The translations under genes were made by a program, and so were the position numbers. From positions 19,307,501 through 19,371,500 of the forward strand of contig JASWHV010000011.1 of assembly GCA_030760725.1 (NCBI GenBank): a stretch of DNA of 64,000 nt, in the 5' to 3' direction. The notes under the pieces were generated by a model that ran no database searches, was not told the origin of the DNA, and saw nothing but the letters and a program-made list of their open reading frames with translations. The stretch is from Neostapfia colusana (Eukaryota; Streptophyta; Magnoliopsida; Poales; Poaceae). Positions 57,476 through 64,000 of the stretch are shown here, in pieces (the first letter of the stretch is position 1; every line of letters starts with the position of its first letter).

Positions 57476-58379
57476 CAATAGTTTTTGGCACATAGATCAG
57501 AATTCTAACCTTCCAAAACTTTTTGGGCCCGGCCACAATAGTTATGCACACAGACAACTGAAAATCGCAACCAACTAGAAATCAGCTGTTTTCTAGCCAA
57601 ACCAGCCTGATTTACTAATCCAAATCGGGTTCATGTAAGAACCTACCTAAGACTAATTTTTTCATGTCTGAACATGCTGGAATCACGCCACAAACTTGTG
57701 ACAACCTCCACACACGTTCAAACACCTTCACCACTCATTGGAACCAAGTTGCCACGTCCATGCACTCCTTGCACACGTGCACACCTTACAAATATGTTCA
57801 ACCTTCACTTTTCATCATCCAAACATGTTGGAATCATGTCACTACATTGTGTATCACTGCACTTGCGCCCATGACTTCCACACACATTTGGAACACCACT
57901 TGACATGTCTCAAGTACGTTCATATGCACCATTTTTTATCCAAACATGTTGCATGATACCTTTGATCGCCTCAACCACAATTCCTCCTGAATTTAGTTGT
58001 TTAACCTCAACTTCTCTCTAAGTTTAGTTTAAGGATCACCATTACCAGCCATGTATTTACTTCAAGCAACACCTGCACATGAGCAAAAAACAATTCTTTG
58101 CAAGCACAAGTCCATGACGTGACTCTGGTTAGTCCACACCACAACACAGTGCATGACAGCCTCACACAAACATGTTGCTCACACCAACCTGCCATGAACC
58201 ACAAACACACATTAACAACTCATTCCATCAGCATCAATCATTCTATTGTACACATAAAATACTAGCTTAACACATCCCATGTCAAACCATACGTTAAATA
58301 CAAAGTGTATGCCCAAAACTTTACATAAACCTCACTCAACCACCTTTTGCCAATGTATTCAGCACAACTATATCTCACA
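57476..58379 (-). mobile_element. Sirevirus LTR fragment M (3' LTR, partial), minus strand
   Basis: The right end reads (minus strand) TGTGAGATATAGTTGTGCTG and TACATTGGC, directly after a polypurine tract, as in Sirevirus J. Several blocks align with 33050-33420: gttgccacgtccatg(c/g)actc, cttgcacacgtgca, and acaatt cctcc. The left end joins truncated gag of chromovirus G at about 57475 and is not an LTR end, so the fragment is truncated. It lacks the CCGGA array of J, so it is a different subfamily or has a deletion. Confidence 0.65.
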
Positions 58380-58844
58380 ATCTCCCTCTTGAAGAATGCA
58401 TTGGCATCACCAGCAAGAACGGAACATTGGCTCATTCACATTTCATGAAAAGTTTTGATAAAAAGAAAAATTCCAGGAAAACCGTGTCTATGGATCCAAT
58501 GGCCCTCTTTCAGTAGTATTCAAGGGAATCCAACAGCAGATCACTCGGTAAAGATCAGAGGGCTGACCTACCAGTCTCCTGGAGAAAGCACACCTCTGGT
58601 TCGGCCGACCTGGTCTTCTCTCCAAACTTGGTCTCCTTTACGTGTCTATGGTTCCCTGAAGTCGGTAATGACCGCTTCACGCGCAAATATTCTGAAACTA
58701 GTACAAAAAGGACCACTCACTCCTCATTAGAACACACACCATTTGAGCATCACTCTCTTGTATACACACTTCTTCTAGTGTTTGGTGGATTTTAGGCTGT
58801 AGAGAGAAGGTTCTCTAGTTCCAAAAGTCCATTTTTGGAAAGGT
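58380..58844. other. Sirevirus 3' internal remnant and unassigned sequence
   Basis: 58380-58470 matches the polypurine tract and 3' internal end of Sirevirus J (gaatgcattggca, gaacattggct(c/t)attcaca, atgaaaagttttga). The rest, about 58471-58844, matches nothing else I recognise in the window and holds no convincing gene. It ends at the start of the next LTR. Confidence 0.5.
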
Positions 58845-60033
58845 TGTGAGACCTAGGTACTGAATACCTTGGCAATGGAGTGTTAAAGTGAGGTTCATGT
58901 AACGTTTTGAGCATTCACATAGTCTTTGACGCGTGGTTTGACATGGAATGTATTATACCTGTCTTTGATGTGTAGAACAAAATTCTTTGTGTTTATTGAA
59001 CTAGTTGTTGATGTGTTTTGGTGGTTCATGGCTGTTTAAGGTGTACAACATGCTTGTGTGAGGTGCTCACACAAGGTGTTGTTGTGTGGACTAACAAGAG
59101 TCAAGTCGTGGACTTGTGCTAAGAAGAATTGGTTGATTGTTCATGTGCAGGTGTTCCTTGATGTCAAGACATGGCTGTTGATGGTGATCCATTGAACTAG
59201 TCCTAGGGAGAAGATAAGTTTCAATAACCAAGTTCGGGACAAATTGTTGTTGAGTCGATCAGGGAGGTCACGCAACATGTTTGAGTCAAGAACAGTTCAT
59301 ATGAAGATATCATGGATGTTTTGGAAAGTGTCTGCATGTTTGCAAGGAGTTCATGGACGTGGTAACATTGTTTCAAGGCTTGATGAAGAGTTATGGATGA
59401 GAAAAAAAGGCCGGAATTGTCCAATCGGCTGGATTACACGCTCAGGCTGAAGCTGAGGCGGTTATGGTGTGTTTATGGAAAGTTTCAAGTTGGTTATGTT
59501 AGAATTTCGTGTAAGGCACGGAGTTGAGTTGTTTTAGGACTGTGTGGGACATTCCTAAGGTGTTTGGAAGTCTTAGAATTGCTTCTATCTACGTATGGAA
59601 GAGTCTTAAGCAGTTATGAAATGTTTTGGTTGAATCCAAGTAGGAGTAGGAAGTCCTTGGATTGAAGTTGCCTAAGGGCTGGTTATACAAGCAAGGGGGC
59701 TAGGGATCATGGAGCACACGATTAATATATGCTTCTCTTGTGTTTAGATCAATAATATTCATAGTTCGTGAAGTGCTTTTGGGCCTTGGTCTTCCGGCTT
59801 GTTTGCTTCAAGATTTCTCCGGCGAGTCTCTGTGCAGCCTGAAATTGGACTGGTATTTCAACCATAACTCGCGTTTTACAGATCCAATTGCCGTGATTCG
59901 GAAATCAGATTTGCTATCTCACCCTTTGATCATGATCCTCTTCCAAAATTAGGTTTGCTAGTCCATCTAAATTGCTTCAATCACAAACAGATTTATCACA
60001 AATTTTATCAACCGTTCGTCAAGCATTGAAGAT
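58845..60033 (+). mobile_element. Sirevirus LTR P (plus strand, truncated at 3' end)
   Basis: It starts TGTGAGACCTAGGTACTG. Blocks match the reverse complement of the J 3' LTR in order: caagtcgtggacttgtgct, catgtgcaggtg, the promoter area gggctggttatacaagcaag and cataactcgcgttttaca. The final 350-400 bp of the J LTR, including the ATTCACCCCC block, are absent. It joins hAT sequence at about 60033. The limits at the right are approximate. Confidence 0.72.
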
Positions 60034-60546
60034 ATTTAAGTAGTGGAGACCTCATTTTATAGAAGGCGAGAGAGCAAGGATGCTAGAGAATATGAAAATT
60101 TACAACATTCAAACCCAGATGTTGATGAACAACAAGATTTGCTTCCAAATATCTATGATCCTATGATGTGGGATAGCCTTGACAACAATGAAAGAAATAT
60201 TCTAGTTAAAAAGGGCATGCGATGGAGTAATATTATTAATGATTTTATATCAAGAAACACTCAAAAGAGTTATTTTTATGGATAGTCAGAAGGTTGGTTT
60301 CCATGTGGTGTAGTTGGAGATTTTTGCCATTTGAAGTAACCATAATAGATCTTCCTTTAAGAGTTTTATTGAAACAATGTTATTAGTTGTGAAGAATGAA
60401 ATGTTTGTTGTTAGAAGTTGTTTTCAATTATGTTATAATATATATATATATACTGAGAGTGAAGTATATATATACATAGCAAGCATAGCAAGGGGCCCAA
60501 ACATTAAGTTTGCCCTAGGGCCCTCAAAAATATAGAGCCGGCCCTG
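60034..60546 (+). pseudogene. hAT transposon fragment with TTF-type transposase N-terminus
   Basis: The 80-residue frame 60043-60285 contains NIYDPMMWDSLDNNERNILV and KKGMRW, which resembles the start of plant hAT-type proteins with a TTF-type zinc finger (pattern IYDPxxWxxxD...RDLLVxKGP). Only the region before the zinc finger is present, and the frame ends in TAG. At the right the sequence ends GAGCCGGCCCTG at 60546; on the minus strand this is CAGGGCCGGCTC, the usual start of the terminal inverted repeat of one plant hAT group. The left terminal repeat was not found, so most of the element is deleted. Confidence 0.6.
60437..60476. repeat. AT dinucleotide repeat
   Basis: Two short runs of TA/AT (ataatatatatatatatat and agtatatatatacat) flank ctgagagtga. 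It lies inside the hAT fragment. Confidence 0.85.
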
Positions 60547-60634
60547 TCCCGTGTCAGCTTTGTCTTTGTGTGTAAGTCCTGTGGACCTTGGGGAATACTT
60601 TCCAAAGTGGCCCACTTATTTGGACATTGAGAAT

Positions 60635-61681
60635 TTAGTAAGAATTTGAAGAAGCAATGTAAAAATCATTGATCACGTCAATTTCTTTTTCCAAACTCTC
60701 GTGGGAATCAAAGAAGTGTTTGAGGAGGTGTCCATTCACCTTAAATAGATGTCCATCATCATCTTGGAGTGTGATTGTTCCATGAGATGAGGTCTCTATC
60801 ACAGCAAATGATCCCTCCCATTTACTTCTCAATTTCCCATGTCCAAAGAGTTTAACCCTAGAATTGAAAAGCAATACTTTTTTTCCGGGTTCAAACTCTT
60901 TAGGCGTAATCCTTTTATCGTGCCCCTTCTTGGTTCTCTCCTTGTAAATATTGGCACTATGGTATGCCTTATCCCTCCTCCATTCCTCAAGTTCAGAAAT
61001 TTGGTGTAGTCAGTACTTCCCAGCCTCCATGAAATCCATATTCTGCCTTTTTATGGCCCAGTACGCTCTGTGTTTGAACTCTACAAGAAGATGACAAGTC
61101 TTCCGATAGACAAGTTGGCAAGTAGACACGCCAATAAGTGTCTTGTAAGCAGTTTGATATGACCACAATGCATCGGGTAGTTTGTGCTTCCAACCGGTTC
61201 CCATTTCCATGACAATCTTTTGCAGAATATTCTTAATTTATTTGTTAGATGTTTCTGCTTGACCGCTTATCTGTGGGTGGTATGGAGTAGCAATGTTATA
61301 CTGTACTCCAAGCTCCCTCAAGAAGTTTTGGAAGGCCTTATCTATGAAATGAGACCCTCCGTCACTTATAACTATTCGTGGGTTCCAAACCGCGGAAAAA
61401 TGATTTCATGAAACATTTTCTAAGCTTGCTTGGTATCAGAATGTTTGTAAGGCATTGCTTCTACCCATTTGGATACATAATCGACGACCACCAAAATATA
61501 CTCGCAATCATAGGACTTTGGAAAAGTCCCATGAAATCAACCCCCACACATTAAATAATTCTACTTGAAGATTATATGTGAGGGGCATTCCATTGCGAGC
61601 AGTGATTCCTCCATGCTTTTGGCATTTCTAACATCAGCGAATGAATTCTTTTGTATCTTCATACATAGAAGGCCAAAAAAA
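60635..61681 (-). pseudogene. Athila-like integrase
   Basis: The minus strand encodes, in several frames, PRIVISDGGSHFIDKAF with the second catalytic Asp, YHPQISGQAETSNK with the Glu, and KLPDALWSYQTAYKTLIGVS. The last part reads RDKAYHSANIYKERTKKGHD, then KVLLFNSRVKLFGHGKLRSK and WEGSFAVIETSSHG, an Athila C-terminal block. The first catalytic Asp region reads VWGLISWDF and is degraded. At least three frameshifts and several stops are present. It ends near 60635, about 90 bp from the hAT terminal repeat. Confidence 0.85.
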
Positions 61682-62454
61682 TCAACTTTGCCAAATCTTT
61701 GCCTGAGTACGGTGAACACCGTAATGGCCTCCGTAGGGGCCAACATGGCATTTGTCAATGATTTTGGTGCCTTCGATTGTGGGGACACATCGTCTAAGGA
61801 GTCCATCGGCACATACTATATAGAGGTACGGATCGTCCCATAGTTGCCTCCTACTCTCATAGATGAGTTTCTTTATTGTTCCCCCTGGTGGCACGTAGAC
61901 CGTGACCATAAAGTTCATGATATCCGTGTACCAAGGTTGAGAGTCGGTCACCTTGAGCAACATATCATCGCGCAGGAAGTCACTTATGGGTATGTCCATG
62001 GGTCGTGTAACTTCCATACACGAGAGATGATCTGCGATGGAATTCTCTACTCCCTTCTTATCCTTAATCTCCAAATCAAACTCTTGGAGTAAGAGAATCC
62101 ATCGGATTACCCTAGGTTTAACATCCTTTTTGGTGAGCAAAAATTTCAATGCAGCATGGTTTGTGTAGACTATGACTTTTGCTCCAACCAGGTAGGATCT
62201 AAACTTGTCAATAGCAAAAACTACTGCCAGGCTTCCTTTTCCGGTGTGGCATAATTGAGTTGTGCTCTTGTCAGAGTTTTGCTAGCATAAGCTATGGCAT
62301 GATGCTTCTTATATTTGGTTTGGCCTAAGACCACACTAACCGCTTGATCACTAGCATTACACATGATTTCGAGTGGCAGCGTCCAATATGGGGGTTGAAT
62401 GATTGGAGCTGAGGTGAGTGCCTTTTTGAGGGTATCAAAGGATTTATGGCACTC
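61682..62454 (-). pseudogene. Athila-like RNase H and integrase zinc-binding region
   Basis: The frame 62149-61682 reads KFLLTKKDVKPRVIRWILLL, QEFDLEIKDKKGVENSIADH LSCM with the last RNase H Asp, then ISDFLRDDMLLKVTDSQPWY and GLLRRCVPTIEGTKIIDKCH, followed by VGPYGGHYGVHRTQAKIWQS of the zinc-binding part. The upstream RNase H core (62150-62454) is readable only in pieces. The ADHLS and PWY motifs are typical of Athila. Confidence 0.86.
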
Positions 62455-63180
62455 TCAATCTAAATCAAAGGGTGTATCCTTGGCTAATAGGTTGGTGAGC
62501 GGTCTAGAGATTTTGGAAAAGTCTTTGATGAATCGTCGATAGAACCCCACATGTCCTAAGAAGCTGCGGATTCCCTTGATATTGGTAGGAGGTGAGAGTT
62601 GCTCAATAACTTTGATATTTGCTTTATCCACCTCTACCCACCTCTCGGACACTAAGTGTCCGAGGATGATACCTTCACGAACCATAAAATGGCACTTTTC
62701 GCAGTTAAGTACTAGGTCGTTGTCTTGGCATCTTTGTAAGACCTTGTCTATGTTTTCTAGACAGTGATCAAAAGTTTTTCCATGGATGGAGAAGTTGTCC
62801 ATGAAAACTTCCATGATCTCCTCAACCATGTCAGAAAAGATAGGCATCATGCACCTCTGGAAAGAGGCTGGTGCATTACAAAAACCAATGAACATTTTCC
62901 ATAGGGGCATGTGAATGTGGTCTTACTTTGATCATCAGGTAGGATAGGAATTTGATGATATCCCAAATACCCATCAAGGAAACAAAAGAAGGAAAGTTTC
63001 GCCAACTGCTCAAGCATCTCATCAATGAAAGACAGTGGGAAGTGTTGTTTCCTTGTTGCCTTGTTAAGCTTTCGGTAATCTATGCACATCCTCCATCCCG
63101 TGATGGTTTGTTGAGTGATTAACTCATTCTTATCATTCTAAATGATCATCATTCCTCCCTTCTTTGGCACTACTTGGACC
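62455..63180 (-). pseudogene. Athila-like reverse transcriptase
   Basis: Frame 63089-62847 reads CIDYRKLNKATRKQHFPLSF, then FCFLDGYLGYHQIPI with the first catalytic Asp. Frame 62910-62455 reads FCNAPASFQRCMMPIFSDMV, then MEVFMDNFSIHGKTFDHCLE, where the second Asp of the active site is Asn, and VGFYRRFIKDFSKISRPLTN. RKLNKATRK and FQRCMMxIFSDMVE are Athila signatures. Upstream to 63180 the finger sequence VQVVPKKGG is readable, and there it meets a plus-strand integrase. Confidence 0.9.
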
Positions 63181-63955
63181 GCCGTTCCTCTAAAGAGCAA
63201 CACATACAAAGAGGTAATCAGCTTTGTTCTTGAGCAAAACATTCATAGATTCGGTGTTCCAAAAACTTTAACTATGGATCAAGGAGGAGCATTCATATCC
63301 TCTCAGTTTAGAGAATTTGCCAAATCCTTTAATATAAAATTGTTGAACTCTTCACCATACTATGCTCAAACCAATGGACAATCTAAGGCTAGCAACAAAA
63401 TATTGATCAAGCTCATCAAGAAGAAGATCAAAGAGAACCCAAGATGGTGGCACGAGACATTGAACGAAGATCTATGGGCTCATATAGTATCCAAACACTG
63501 TGCCACCAATGTAATTCCTTTTGAGCTTGTATATGGACAAGAAGCCATATTACCAGTGGAAATCAAGTCGCAAGCATGTCGAGTAGCTCAACAAGACAAC
63601 CTTTCAGCCACGAAGTATCAAGAGCTGATGATGGACAAGATAGATGAAGTATCCGATAGCTGAATGGAAGCCTTGAAGGAAATTGAGAAGGAAAAGATAA
63701 GGGTGGCTAAGAGTTACAACAAAAGAGTTAGAGAGAAATGGTTTCAAGTCATAGACTTAGTATAGAGAACGATTTTGCCACTCGGAACATGAGATAAAAA
63801 GTTTGGCAAATGGTCACCAAGTGGGGAGGGACCTTTCAAGATTATACGAATTTTCACGGGAATGCCTACTTTGTGGAGACCTTGCAAGGGGAGAACTCGG
63901 GAAAATCTATCAACGGAAGATACTTGAAGAAATTTTACCCGAGTTTGTGGCAAGA
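63176..63955 (+). pseudogene. Ty3/gypsy integrase fragment (plus strand)
   Basis: The frame starting near 63180 reads YKEVISFVLEQNIHRFGVPK, then TLTMDQGGAFISSQFREFAK (second catalytic Asp) and SSPYYAQTNGQSKASNKIL, where the catalytic Glu of the usual QAEASNK is Lys. Then come LVYGQEAILPVEI and a stop after DEVSDS. Later frames hold the C-terminal barrel and NGRYLKKFYPSLWQEG near 63955. The first catalytic Asp is missing at the junction. The element is Tat-like by the LLNSSPYYAQ block, but I cannot place it with certainty. Confidence 0.82.
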
Positions 63956-64000
63956 AGGTTGAAGTATCTAAAACTTGAAAGGTAAAATAGCCGATTTATC

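Noticed and set aside
57096..57557. 153-residue minus-strand open frame
   Set aside because: It overlaps the zinc knuckle and protease frame of chromovirus G in another frame and has no motif.
60433..60615. 60-residue minus-strand frame over the AT repeat
   Set aside because: It is made of an AT dinucleotide run and the hAT terminal repeat, so it is not a gene.

Overview
The window is plant nuclear DNA, most likely from a grass, and consists almost entirely of nested LTR retrotransposons. I see no host gene, rRNA, tRNA or CRISPR array. The lineages are a Tat-type Ty3/gypsy element with two RNase H domains, two Tekay-type chromoviruses with chromodomains and 3-5 kb LTRs, a Ty1/copia Sirevirus, an Athila-like element and a hAT fragment. 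This mix, together with GC-rich LTR leaders, fits a grass. I cannot name the species. Every coding region carries stops, frameshifts or interruptions, so all are annotated as pseudogenes.

Layout, left to right. The oldest layer is a Tat element on the minus strand: 3' noncoding DNA (1-1120), integrase, RNase H, linker and the end of RT. It occupies 1-2195, 7149-10528, 14832-14983 and 31845-32186. Its integrase/RNase H part is tandemly duplicated (about 1.73 kb, junction near 8520). It is interrupted by solo LTR A (2196-7148, target duplication AAGTC), solo LTR B (10529-14831, CTCGG) and LTR C (14984 to 31844, TCTAT/CCTAT). LTR C is split by chromovirus F (minus strand; 3' LTR 18503-22671, pol to 25979, gag to 30979). 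F is in turn split by solo LTR D (26223-30068). From about 32187 the Tat RT is interrupted by Sirevirus J (minus; 3' LTR 32187-33808, pol and gag to 42985), which holds solo LTR H (38684-42036, AGTTT). A Sirevirus LTR in the opposite orientation (42986-43475) abuts the J gag. Next comes chromovirus G (minus; 3' LTR 43476-46351, pol to 57475), which holds solo LTRs I (46587-50027, CTCAT) and E (51091-55005, CATGT). Then follow Sirevirus LTR pieces (57476-60033), a hAT fragment ending in its terminal repeat (60034-60546), an Athila-like pol (minus, 60635-63180) and a head-to-head integrase fragment on the plus strand (63176-63955).

The most interesting signal lies inside the long chromovirus LTRs. 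Several (A, D, E, H, I and the LTR of G) hold two short reading frames about 1.1-1.2 kb apart. The first ends at a GC-type splice donor (G|GCAAG) and the second starts after an AG acceptor. Joining them keeps one frame, always at phase 1, and gives a small acidic peptide that ends in a stop soon after. H and I, which differ at many sites, keep both frames without indels. This looks like a conserved spliced micro-gene or leader ORF carried by the LTRs. It is an inference from sequence alone.

All seven inserted LTRs (A, B, C, D, E, H, I) lie on the plus strand, and all four hosts lie on the minus strand.
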